From Acidimicrobiales bacterium (lineage in GTDB: Bacteria; Actinomycetota; Acidimicrobiia; Acidimicrobiales; SZUA-35), in assembly GCA_020630065.1 (NCBI GenBank), contig JAHDCC010000026.1, positions 1-43,884 of the forward strand: 43,884 bases of DNA. The letters run 5' to 3'. The notes below the pieces were generated by a model that saw only the letters and a program-made list of their open reading frames with translations, was not told where the DNA came from and did not search any database. This document shows positions 8,830 through 14,858 of this stretch, piece after piece. The position numbers and the translations under genes were made by a program. Each line of letters opens with the position of its first letter. Within the stretch, counting starts at the first letter, position 1.

Positions 8830-9000
8830 TTAGAACATGTCCGATTGCATCGTTGGGTGAGTGTTCATAACAAGTGGTTTACAGGCCCCGTTGGAATACA
8901 TCGCTTCGACAGCGTCATTGGCAGTCGCAGCGTTAGCGATTTCTTCCTCGGTTATTGCCGATGTGATATCAAATAGTTTGTCGGCTAAAAGGTTGACCAT
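8830..9000 (-). CDS. Candidate RiPP precursor peptide, 56 residues
   Basis: This small gene starts at ATG 9000 with a strong AGGAG about ten bases upstream and ends in TAA, 14 bases before the HExxH gene. The first 39 residues are acidic and helix-prone (for example ITEEEIANAATANDAVEAM) and end in SNGA, a plausible leader. The last 17 residues, CKPLVMNTHPTMQSDMF, are different in character, with one Cys (C40), one Asn, one His, one Asp and three Met, and form a plausible core. Asn, His and Asp are typical beta-hydroxylation targets. There is no membrane segment or Nif11/lanthipeptide signature I recognise. Strong translation signals, first place in the operon and a following peptide-modifying enzyme support its being a precursor; the leader/core boundary is a guess. 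Confidence 0.72.
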   Translation of the reverse strand: MVNLLADKLFDITSAITEEEIANAATANDAVEAMYSNGACKPLVMNTHPTMQSDMF

Positions 9001-9216
9001 CAGAAATTTCTCCTTTTTAGGTGGATTTAGTTATACGCAAAGGACGTCAAGGTGATGTTCGCCGTAGAGGTCACTTCACAGGTTTGATCATCGCGCCAAA
9101 CTGGTCTGGTTGTGAACCGCAACTCAAAGACATCTCAAGACATGCCCAAGATGTAGATATGACCCAAGATGTCTGGCCAGCTGTTTGCGGAAGTGGAGGT
9201 CGACTGCCCTATAGGG
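9001..9216 (-). promoter_or_regulatory. Regulatory region of the RiPP-like operon with iterated TCTTG motifs
   Basis: Read on the minus strand, ACATCTTGGG occurs twice 18 bases apart (9172-9163 and 9154-9145), followed by ATGTCTTGAG and ATGTCTTTGAG at about 10-base steps. AGACATCT (9128-9135) and AGATGTCT (9167-9174) form a perfect inverted pair. TATAAC about 29 bases before the peptide start may be a -10 box, but I see no convincing -35, which would fit activator dependence. TAGGGT-T-ACCCTA (9211-9223) is a short palindrome at the end of the Nudix gene. The cluster regulator encoded upstream is the obvious candidate to bind the repeats. Confidence 0.55.
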
Positions 9217-9693
9217 TTACCCTAGATATGGTTCTGAACGGTTTAAGTAATGCTCGATACGTAGCCGCTGACTCGTAGTCATAGCCAGGACATCAATTTT
9301 GGCCGGGTCAACCCAAACCACTTCAGGCGATTCGATGCTTGTCATAGCATCCCCGGCAAGCAAAACAGCGCTGTAGACGATAGCGAACTCCTGGCGCACC
9401 TCACCGTTGCTGGTGTACTCAATGCGATGCTTCGGGTTTGTATAGATCCCTACAAGCCCAACAACAGTGATTTCATAGCCAGTTTCCTCTTTGCACTCTC
9501 GGATGGCCGTATCGACCAGTGACTCGCCGAATTCTTGTGTGCCGCCTGGTAAAGCATAAAAATTATTGTCACTTCTACGAATAAGAAGTAAACGGCCCTT
9601 GTCGTTCGTAACCGCTACTGCCGCTGCCGGGACAATACTATTCACACCAGGAGCGTCTGGGTTATCTATGTGGTCGATACGTCTGGGGCGCAT
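9217..9693 (-). CDS. Nudix hydrolase
   Basis: 158 residues from the ATG at 9693, selected because GAGGAG lies eight bases upstream and the regulator stop is one base away; a longer frame runs into that gene. The Nudix box is complete: G-x5-E-x7-REC-x-EETG from GGTQEFGES to KEETGYEI, following the conserved beta-strand LLLIRRSDN and ALPGG. The substrate, a nucleoside diphosphate derivative, cannot be predicted. It is translationally close-coupled to the DNA-binding protein upstream and in line with the peptide operon. In actinobacteria I recall XRE/DUF5919 regulators paired with Nudix proteins, so it may have a signalling or housekeeping role in control of the cluster. Confidence 0.85.
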   Translation of the reverse strand: MRPRRIDHIDNPDAPGVNSIVPAAAVAVTNDKGRLLLIRRSDNNFYALPGGTQEFGESLVDTAIRECKEETGYEITVVGLVGIYTNPKHRIEYTSNGEVRQEFAIVYSAVLLAGDAMTSIESPEVVWVDPAKIDVLAMTTSQRLRIEHYLNRSEPYLG

Positions 9694-9694
9694 A

Positions 9695-10456
9695 CTATTG
9701 CTCCTCAGATCGGACAGCCGCCGCCCACACTTTTTCGTAGGACTCTGCATACAGCCTAAATATGTTATCTGCGTCGCAGCTTCTCAAATGTAAAGTCGGA
9801 GCGTTGGCTGCGACAAGCCCATAGACATGTGTGTTTACGATCATCTCGTCATCAAATCTATAGATCGAATTGTATAGAACCGTATCATGCAGCCGAATCT
9901 CAAAACAGGTCAAACCACATTCAGTCGCATGACTATTGGGGTTGCTATAAACCTTGAAGGCGTGGCTAGCGCGACCGGCGACAGGGCCGCTAATCTGTTC
10001 ATCATCACCACGTTGCCGAACAGCATCACCAGTGGGTTCACCAAGAAGTACGCGAACCCGCACGCCGTTCCGGCCTAGTTCGCATAACCCTAATACGTAA
10101 CCAGGGAGCTGTTCGTAGAGAAACCCACCTGCATACACCAAAATATCGATTTGAGAACGAGCATCTAGGATTCGTCGCCACAAATCAATTGGAACTGAAG
10201 TTCGATGAGGAAACATCTCGACAAGCGATTCAGGAACGATAGAAGCTGCTGATTTCCGACCTATGGAAGGCCAAAGGGAAGCACTGTCACAGCCCAACGT
10301 TCTCGCAGCCAGTGAACGATGTCGCTTGTAAGGCACCCGCCCCTCATACACCCAACGCTGAACTGTTTTGGGATCTACTCCAACAGCAGCAGCTAGATCA
10401 TAGATTGAGATACCGGAATCATCGATAGCGGATTTTAAATTCTGATTCGAAGCCAA
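9695..10456 (-). CDS. XRE-family regulator with DUF5919-like C-terminal domain
   Basis: 253 residues with a TTG start; an in-frame stop lies just upstream and no better start exists. Residues 1-50 are a helix-turn-helix (IYDLAAAVGVDPKTVQRWVYEGRVP). The C-terminal about 160 residues (IDILVYAGGFLYEQLPG..., VRVLLGEPTGD, LHDTVLYNSIYRFDDEM) match what I remember as DUF5919, a phospholipase-D-like sensory fold without an intact HxK pair. It is the first gene of a same-strand series through the Nudix gene to the peptide operon, and is the likely controller of the iterated motifs at 9123-9174. What it senses is unknown. Confidence 0.75.
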   Translation of the reverse strand: MASNQNLKSAIDDSGISIYDLAAAVGVDPKTVQRWVYEGRVPYKRHRSLAARTLGCDSASLWPSIGRKSAASIVPESLVEMFPHRTSVPIDLWRRILDARSQIDILVYAGGFLYEQLPGYVLGLCELGRNGVRVRVLLGEPTGDAVRQRGDDEQISGPVAGRASHAFKVYSNPNSHATECGLTCFEIRLHDTVLYNSIYRFDDEMIVNTHVYGLVAANAPTLHLRSCDADNIFRLYAESYEKVWAAAVRSEEQ

Positions 10457-10522
10457 ATGAAAGTTTCACTCCCATTCAAATCTACGGAATATCAAACTTT
10501 ATTAGGATTAGATCTTCCCAGG

Positions 10523-10753
10523 CTACATCGATGCCTCCGTTTCTAGCTCATGCTCGACCGCTCGTCGTATCCATGAGGAGACTGATCGGTCGTCGGCGTT
10601 GGCTGCGTTTCGGATTTGTTCTAGGGTGTCTGGTTCGAAGCGGACGGGTACGAGTTCAGTCAAGCGGTTTTTGCGTCGTCGTGGTTTGCCTTGTGGTTTT
10701 TGGTTTTCGGGTTTGTTGTAGAATTCGTGTTCTTCATTCCTGTCCATAATCAT
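10523..10753 (-). CDS. Ribbon-helix-helix antitoxin, module 1
   Basis: 76 residues. The basic N-terminal tail (KPRRRKNRLTE) is followed by a typical CopG/Arc-type ribbon-helix-helix (LVPVRFEPDTLEQIRNAA then RSVSSWIRRAVEHEL). The start overlaps the toxin stop as ATGA, the standard coupling of a toxin-first BrnT/BrnA-like module; an in-frame Met two codons later is an alternative start. It should bind both the toxin and the promoter upstream of the toxin gene. It is almost identical to the protein at 12656-12883, with differences concentrated at the last eight residues, so the two modules arose by recent duplication or repeated acquisition. Confidence 0.8.
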   Translation of the reverse strand: MIMDRNEEHEFYNKPENQKPQGKPRRRKNRLTELVPVRFEPDTLEQIRNAANADDRSVSSWIRRAVEHELETEASM

Positions 10754-11055
10754 TGATCCTTTCTGTATTGATCAGCTAAATATTTCGAAGCGTAGTAACA
10801 GCCGATAGGTCTGCACCGTGTCAGGTTGCCAGAGTTTGGCGGAGCGAGAGCGACCATCAAAACTTTCCCTTCGATTTCTGCGACCATCAGCCAGTGGGCT
10901 GGCGGTTTTGCAGGGTAGAAGATCGGGTCTGATTGCCACACCTCAAAAACATCCTCCACACCCAACGGTGCGTGTTTGAATAGATGAGCTGCCTGAGTGT
11001 CGATCTCAAACGGATCTACCTGATCCAACAGATCGATATCAAACAGTTCAACCAC
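10750..11055 (-). CDS. BrnT-like toxin, module 1 (leaderless start)
   Basis: 101 residues from the GTG at 11055. I prefer this start to the TTG at 11091 because that TTG is itself the -35 box of a consensus promoter whose -10 ends seven bases before GTG. The protein has the layout of BrnT/RelE-like ribonuclease toxins: HLFKH...GVEDVFEVWQSDP, a conserved HWLMVAEI strand and CRPIGCYYA near the C-terminus. A ribosome-independent mRNase activity is likely by family. The antitoxin gene overlaps its stop. A second copy at 12880-13185 differs at only about ten positions. Confidence 0.7.
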   Translation of the reverse strand: MVELFDIDLLDQVDPFEIDTQAAHLFKHAPLGVEDVFEVWQSDPIFYPAKPPAHWLMVAEIEGKVLMVALAPPNSGNLTRCRPIGCYYASKYLADQYRKDQ

Positions 11056-11091
11056 AACCCGAATTGTATTACAAGCGAATACGAAAGTCAA
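11056..11091 (-). promoter_or_regulatory. Leaderless promoter of toxin-antitoxin module 1
   Basis: On the minus strand TTGACT (11091-11086), a 17-base spacer, TACAAT (11068-11063), then seven bases to the GTG at 11055. The same arrangement precedes module 2, with identical -10 and start spacing, which supports function. Confidence 0.75.
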
Positions 11092-11126
11092 AAACTGAAG
11101 ATACAGGCACGTTGTTCATCTACTTC

Positions 11127-11232
11127 AAAACCCTGAAAAGACGTGTTATATCAGGGTGTGCATAGTGTTCTCTTAGGCCCCCTTTAGAGAACACCATGCA
11201 CACCCAGACATAAAGCGCCTTATCAGGGTTTT
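11127..11232. repeat. Nested inverted repeats upstream of module 1
   Basis: The outer arms AAAACCCTGA (11127-11136) and TCAGGGTTTT (11223-11232) are perfect. Inside them, 20-base arms at 11154-11173 and 11186-11205 match at 19 positions around a 12-base loop containing GGCCCCC. The structure lies between the RelE-like gene (ends 11293) and the module 1 promoter. There is no T-run, so it could be a transcription barrier, a replication/recombination hairpin or a small mobile-element remnant. Confidence 0.65.
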
Positions 11233-11292
11233 GGGGCAGGTATCAGCGTTGGTTGGACGGTCTACATCGAAACCTTGCGTGGAGTTGGCTTG

Positions 11293-11637
11293 TTATTCGG
11301 TGGCTTTGGGGAGTCCAACGGATGCGTCGACCATCCAGATGATCTTTTTGTTTTCGTCGATGCAGTGCCAGATTCTGCCGCCTGCAGTGACTTCGTATTG
11401 CCATTGTTCCATCTCTACCCCACCGACACTCCTGTAAGCGAGTGTTCCTTTGAGCGGGTGTTGACGGCTGTCTCGGTTTTTGGGGTTGGATGTTATTTTC
11501 TCCCACGCTACCCGAGCGTTCGCCGTGGCTGCTGAGCAGATCTGTTCCCAACCTTTGACGGCGTCGCTGGTTGCGTAGCGAAAATCCCAGCCGTCTTTCG
11601 GTGGTGGCGGGGCGACTCGGTCTTTGCGTTTCGGCAC
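11293..11637 (-). CDS. RelE/ParE-like toxin
   Basis: 114 residues with a GTG start and GGAGGG ideally spaced upstream; the RBS lies inside the last codons of the antitoxin gene. The fold pattern is of the RelE/ParE superfamily: an N-terminal helix pair (VKGWEQICSAATANARVAWEKI), then QHPLKGTLAYRSVGGVEMEQWQYEV, a basic/aromatic strand region, and a final strand (RIWHCIDENKKIIWMVDASVG). The partner immediately upstream resembles Phd antitoxins. The likely activity is mRNA cleavage or another translation block, inferred from the family. Catalytic residues cannot be assigned confidently. Confidence 0.65.
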   Translation of the reverse strand: MPKRKDRVAPPPPKDGWDFRYATSDAVKGWEQICSAATANARVAWEKITSNPKNRDSRQHPLKGTLAYRSVGGVEMEQWQYEVTAGGRIWHCIDENKKIIWMVDASVGLPKATE

Positions 11638-11639
11638 GC

Positions 11640-12095
11640 TCAGCCCTCCACAGTGACAGCGCCGCCGTCGGGATCGTCTATAGTTTTATTGAGTCGGTTA
11701 GCAAGTTTCGGGTCGGCGTGTATCTCGGCGGTGGCTTTCCACTCACGTAATAGCTGAGCTACAGGGCTGTAGTTATTCAGCGACGCAGCCCCAACCAGCA
11801 TCTTCGTCAGCTCGTCAACGAACAGTTTTATATCGTTGTCGGGAAGGAAAACGGTCCATTCAAAAACGTCTACTACAACAGATTCGACGATCTGTGGGCT
11901 ATGTGCTGCGAGGTTACGCAGAAGCTTCGCCAACGTTTCAAACGCTACGATCCGGTCATCGTCACGATCAGCCTGACTCAACCGCAGTGCGGGGGCGTTC
12001 CGGCGGCGCAACACGACATCGCTATCGGCCAACCCAGCGACGACGTCGTTCGGTTTGCGAAGAAACTCAGAAAAGGAATGCTCGACAACAACCAT
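11640..12095 (-). CDS. Phd-like antitoxin with extended C-terminus
   Basis: 151 residues from the ATG at 12095, chosen because a TATGCT box ends seven bases before it; the frame also contains an upstream ATG (12107), which would lie inside that box. The N-terminus (VVEHSFSEFLRKPNDVVAGL, then VVLRRRNAPALRLS) is the Phd/YefM fold, which binds DNA and neutralises a toxin. The C-terminal about 90 residues are helical and longer than in classical Phd. The toxin start follows two bases after the stop. It is probably autoregulated through the perfect palindrome placed between its -35 and -10 boxes. Confidence 0.65.
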   Translation of the reverse strand: MVVVEHSFSEFLRKPNDVVAGLADSDVVLRRRNAPALRLSQADRDDDRIVAFETLAKLLRNLAAHSPQIVESVVVDVFEWTVFLPDNDIKLFVDELTKMLVGAASLNNYSPVAQLLREWKATAEIHADPKLANRLNKTIDDPDGGAVTVEG

Positions 12096-12130
12096 ACAGC
12101 CCAGCATATCTGAACTAGTTCAGAAGTCAA
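12096..12130 (-). promoter_or_regulatory. Leaderless promoter with palindromic operator in the spacer
   Basis: On the minus strand TTGACT (12130-12125) and TATGCT (12108-12103) are separated by exactly 16 bases, and those 16 bases (12109-12124) are the perfect palindrome TCTGAACTAGTTCAGA. The ATG follows seven bases after the -10. A dimeric repressor on the palindrome would exclude RNA polymerase, as expected for Phd autoregulation. Confidence 0.8.
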
Positions 12131-12133
12131 GAT

Positions 12134-12638
12134 TCAGGCGAGGTCCGACTCTCCCCTACCACCACAAACTACATTAATGTAATTTGTGGACGCAAAACTA
12201 AATTTTGGGGTTTTATACACTTGGTATTCGTCCTTGAATTTGGCCACTAGTTCCTTTTCTTCGATTGGTATCACAATAGAGTTGAGGACGACGAAGGCAT
12301 CTAGTGGCGGGATCAGACCTAGGGTGTTTCTAAAGGCAGACTTACTCCCAATGAAGTCAGAAGGTAGGCCAGGTAGACCGGGTTTCTCGAAAACCTGTAG
12401 ATGTCATTTCGGACGAGCTTGTTTGATGTAACGTGACGTTTGTTTAAGCGCTTTGTTTGCGTAGAAGCCTCAGTGCGGCGATCGCCAAGAAGCCACCAGT
12501 TAGGGCGACCCCGATACCTGCAAACCTGAATGCCTTCGGGAGTGGCGGAAATTGTGGCCATCTGAGTTTAAAAAGCAATGTCGCCGCAATCGATGTAATT
12601 AGGGTTCCATCTGGGATGTAGTTGGCAATGGGTTTCAC
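12134..12638 (-). pseudogene. Isoprenylcysteine carboxyl methyltransferase-like pseudogene, two frameshifts
   Basis: Three consecutive reading frames together make one recognisable protein. The first (12638 to about 12455) gives membrane segments (GTLITSIAATLLFKL; FAGIGVALTGGFLAIAAL). The second (to about 12330) gives the signature LVRNDIYRFSRNPVYLAYLL, the SAM/ICMT motif of the family. The third gives NSIVIPIEEKELVAKFKDEY, the conserved C-terminal EE...L...Y segment. Intact relatives are single-frame proteins of about 150-220 residues in the inner membrane that methylate isoprenylcysteine-like thiols or phospholipids. The two shifts make it non-functional unless the sequence has errors. Its last codons run into the palindrome at 12162-12189. 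Confidence 0.75.
12162..12189. repeat. 28-base palindrome, copy A
   Basis: The sequence begins CCACAAAC, has ACATTAATGT at its centre and ends TTTGTGG; it is palindromic except for two paired mismatches. The same 28-base element with four substitutions occurs at 13307-13334, so the pair brackets the methyltransferase pseudogene and toxin-antitoxin module 2. It is possibly the end of a mobile unit or a shared operator. Confidence 0.65.
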
Positions 12639-12655
12639 AAGCGCAAATTTTTCGC

Positions 12656-12883
12656 TCAGCTAGCGTTAGCTTGTAGTTCCTGTTCGACGGCTCTGCGTAT
12701 CCATGAGGAGACTGATCGGTCATCGGCGTTGGCTGCGTTGCGGATTTGTTCAAGGGTGTCTGGTTCGAAGCGGACTGGTACGAGTTCGGTGAGTCGGTTT
12801 TTGCGTCGGCGTGGTTTGCCTTGAGGTTTCTGGTTTTCGGGTTTGTCGTAGAATTCGTGTTCTTCGTTTCTGTCCATGTTCAT
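12656..12883 (-). CDS. Ribbon-helix-helix antitoxin, module 2
   Basis: 75 residues, near-identical to the module 1 antitoxin: a basic tail, the RHH strand VPVRFEPDTLEQI and the helix RSVSSWIRRAVEQEL, with a divergent C-terminus (QANAS in place of ETEASM). The start overlaps the toxin stop by four bases. If the antitoxins cross-neutralise, the modules back each other up; changes at the C-terminal end, where RHH antitoxins usually contact the toxin, may insulate them. Substitutions are conservative and the frame is intact, so the copy looks functional. Confidence 0.8.
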   Translation of the reverse strand: MNMDRNEEHEFYDKPENQKPQGKPRRRKNRLTELVPVRFEPDTLEQIRNAANADDRSVSSWIRRAVEQELQANAS

Positions 12884-13185
12884 TTGTCCTTTCTGTAATG
12901 TTGGGCTAAATATTTGGAGGCGTAGTAGCAGTCGATCGGTCTACACCGTGTCGGGTCACCGGAGTTTGGCGGAGCGAGAGCGACCATCACAACCTTCCCT
13001 TTGATTTCTGCGACCATCAACCAATGAGCTGGCGGTTTCGCAGGGTAGAAGATCGGGTCGGATTGCCAGACCTCAAAAACATCATCCACACCCAACGGAG
13101 CGTGCTTAAACAAGTGAGCTGCCTGCGTGTCGATCTCAAACGGATCTACCTGGTCTAACAAATCGATGTCAAACAGTTCAACCAC
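12880..13185 (-). CDS. BrnT-like toxin, module 2 (leaderless start)
   Basis: 101 residues from the GTG at 13185, by the same argument as module 1: TTGATT, a 17-base spacer, TACAAT and seven bases before GTG. It differs from its paralogue mainly at E46D, E75K, N89D/L90P, G97D and the C-terminal YLAQHYRKDK (numbering from the longer frame). Changes cluster near the C-terminal strand and tail. The downstream overlap with the RHH gene is conserved. Upstream, the sequence diverges abruptly from module 1 beyond the promoter, indicating that the duplicated block is roughly the module plus its promoter. Confidence 0.7.
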   Translation of the reverse strand: MVELFDIDLLDQVDPFEIDTQAAHLFKHAPLGVDDVFEVWQSDPIFYPAKPPAHWLMVAEIKGKVVMVALAPPNSGDPTRCRPIDCYYASKYLAQHYRKDK

Positions 13186-13221
13186 GACCCGAATTGTATT
13201 ACAAACGAATACGAAAATCAA
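13186..13221 (-). promoter_or_regulatory. Leaderless promoter of toxin-antitoxin module 2
   Basis: TTGATT (13221-13216), a 17-base spacer, TACAAT (13198-13193), then seven bases to the GTG. The sequence is almost identical to the module 1 promoter except the last base of the -35. Confidence 0.75.
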
Positions 13222-13280
13222 AACCTGGAAGAGTGAGGATGTTGTTGGTTTACTTCAAAATCCTGGCAAAAAGCGTCATA

Positions 13281-13334
13281 TGGGCGTGTATAGTGGGTTT
13301 TAACGCCCACAAGTTGCATTAATATAATTTGTGG
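13281..13334. repeat. Stem-loop followed by 28-base palindrome, copy B
   Basis: TGGGCGT (13281-13287) pairs perfectly with ACGCCCA (13303-13309). Overlapping it is the 28-base palindrome at 13307-13334, related to copy A at 12162-12189. It sits about 85 bases upstream of the module 2 promoter and next to the truncated end of the doc pseudogene, so it may mark a recombination boundary. Confidence 0.6.
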
Positions 13335-13390
13335 TGGGTCTGGATATTGATCGGGCGTGTTGGGCCTGTTGATTGCACGTAATATTTGTA

Positions 13391-13765
13391 CTGTTGGATT
13401 CAGCATTGCGTGCGCCTCAGGCGAGTTTCGGTGGGGAAGAGTTCTAGCCGAATCTGTTGGACAAGGCGGCTGTTTTGGTCGTTCAGATAGCTCGCAATCA
13501 TCCTCTATCCGACGGCAACAAACGCCTTGCTTGGATGTGCCTGAACATGTTCTGCCATCTCAACAACCACGCGATACCTTGCAGCGAAGACGAGGCAGTC
13601 AAATTTATGTTGCGGGTCGCTGCTGGCGAGCACGACGAAGAATCTACGGCAAAACAGTTCTTTTCCATGGCCTGTGTGGTTTTTTGTTTGTTGGTTCTAT
13701 TAATGTGGGCTCGACTGGGGCCGTGGACCGCCGTCTGGGAACCGACGGGGTCAAGACACTATTGA
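13391..13765 (+). pseudogene. doc: doc (Fic-fold death-on-curing toxin) pseudogene
   Basis: The frame starting at 13391 reads LLDSALRAPQASFGGEEF, then an in-frame TAG (13445-13447) exactly where Doc proteins have a Tyr (E-x-Y-P), then PNLLDKAAVLVVQIARNHPLSDGNKR. HPLSDGNKR is the Fic/Doc catalytic motif (HxFx[D/E]GNxR with Leu in place of Phe). Homology continues to about 13663 (AGEHDEESTAKQF) and then runs into unrelated hydrophobic sequence. About 35 N-terminal residues are missing, and the lost end lies next to the palindrome at 13307-13334. Intact Doc is a kinase that phosphorylates EF-Tu. No partner Phd lies directly upstream. The gene is inactivated. Confidence 0.8.
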
Positions 13766-13863
13766 AGAATTCAAGAAAGCGACCTTGAACTCGTAGCTGC
13801 TGAACCTGGGGCCGTCAAACAGTGAGAAGCTGGGGGATTAACGATGGTGGTTAGAATGCCTCT

Positions 13864-14499
13864 ATGGCGGAGAGAAACTTCAAGAAGACTCATCTCTTTC
13901 TTTTGGTTGGAGCGATAGCAGTCGGTTGGGTCGGGTTGAATGGCTATCAGCGAGCAAAAGAAAACGCTGATGATAGCGTTCGGTTTGCGTACACGCGGAG
14001 CATGGGCGGTGATACAGGAATAAGCAATTTGTTATACCGCGAAGAGCTTGATCGTGCTGTGGAGGCTGGTTCGATCAACGTGGTCCTGCACGGGCGTGAA
14101 CGAAAGGCCGAGGTCCGTTTGCAGGACGGTATCTACCAGGTTTGGGACGACGATATCGATATGTTTGTGGACTTGCCATTACAGATATCGAGCGACGATT
14201 ATCAGAGCGTTATTCCTGACGAAACGCGGGGTGATATCGCCACAAAGCGGCGCCGTCTTTTCCAGCATTGTGAGGACATTGTCCTGGCCAGCCTTGATGA
14301 GGAGCAACGCGAGTACGCTATCCAGAGTAGGACGAGTGCTTTCCTTAGTGGCCCTTTCGGACCCATCGATGATTCAGAGGAAGAGTCTAGGGAGCGGATC
14401 GCTTCTGCTGTAGGCCACGTAGGTGAGAATCCTGAATTCGATGAGCGGTGTATCGGTTTCAGCCCTGTTCCGGAAGCGAAAGGGTTGTGGCCCTTCTGA
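13864..14499 (+). CDS. Membrane-anchored protein of unknown function
   Basis: 211 residues. One N-terminal membrane segment (about residues 9-27, THLFLLVGAIAVGWVGLNGY) follows a short basic stretch, so the remaining about 180 residues should face the outside. The exported part is acidic and rich in D/E/R, with two cysteines (in QHCEDI and ERCIGF) that could form a disulfide. I recognise no domain. A TAGAAT box ends six bases before the ATG, suggesting a leaderless mRNA and supporting this start. It stands alone between the doc remnant and the Imm63-like gene. Confidence 0.6.
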   Translation: MAERNFKKTHLFLLVGAIAVGWVGLNGYQRAKENADDSVRFAYTRSMGGDTGISNLLYREELDRAVEAGSINVVLHGRERKAEVRLQDGIYQVWDDDIDMFVDLPLQISSDDYQSVIPDETRGDIATKRRRLFQHCEDIVLASLDEEQREYAIQSRTSAFLSGPFGPIDDSEEESRERIASAVGHVGENPEFDERCIGFSPVPEAKGLWPF

Positions 14500-14858
14500 T
14501 CGGCACTGCCTTGGCCGTCTGTATTGCGTCGTTAGTAACCGAAACTGAGCTTAACGGCGAGCACAGCATATTGGCTGGCTTGCTTTCTGGTGAAGTGGCT
14601 GTCTAGTTTTGGAGTTAATGAGTTTGGTGTGCCGGGCCACCCACGGGGCCTGAGGGTGTTCGATACGATGGGCCTCAATACATTGACGTAATTTGCCCTG
14701 GGATGTCTGGCTAGTGCTAGCCGTAGTTGGTGCAGATCCTTACGGGGAAGCCGAGTATCTCCGATATCGAGCGAAGTCGACAACATTCTTCCTTAGTCAT
14801 AGCTCTCCGAATCGAAATGAAGGCTCACGAAAGATCATCTAGGGTATTGTCGAATTCT
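14500..14858. other. Intergenic region without recognisable gene
   Basis: It lies between the converging membrane protein and Imm63-like genes. Reading frames on both strands are open for up to about 80 codons but have no RBS, no codon-usage support and no recognisable similarity. No terminator was found. Confidence 0.4.

Noticed and set aside
9071-9133. A 20-codon minus-strand frame (MSLSCGSQPDQFGAMIKPVK) ahead of the RiPP-like operon
   Set aside because: It overlaps the iterated regulatory motifs, lacks a Shine-Dalgarno sequence and its repetitive upstream extension is a by-product of the repeats.
14532-14786. 84-codon minus-strand frame
   Set aside because: No RBS, biased to Arg/Pro/Leu as is usual for shadow or non-coding frames, no similarity recognised.
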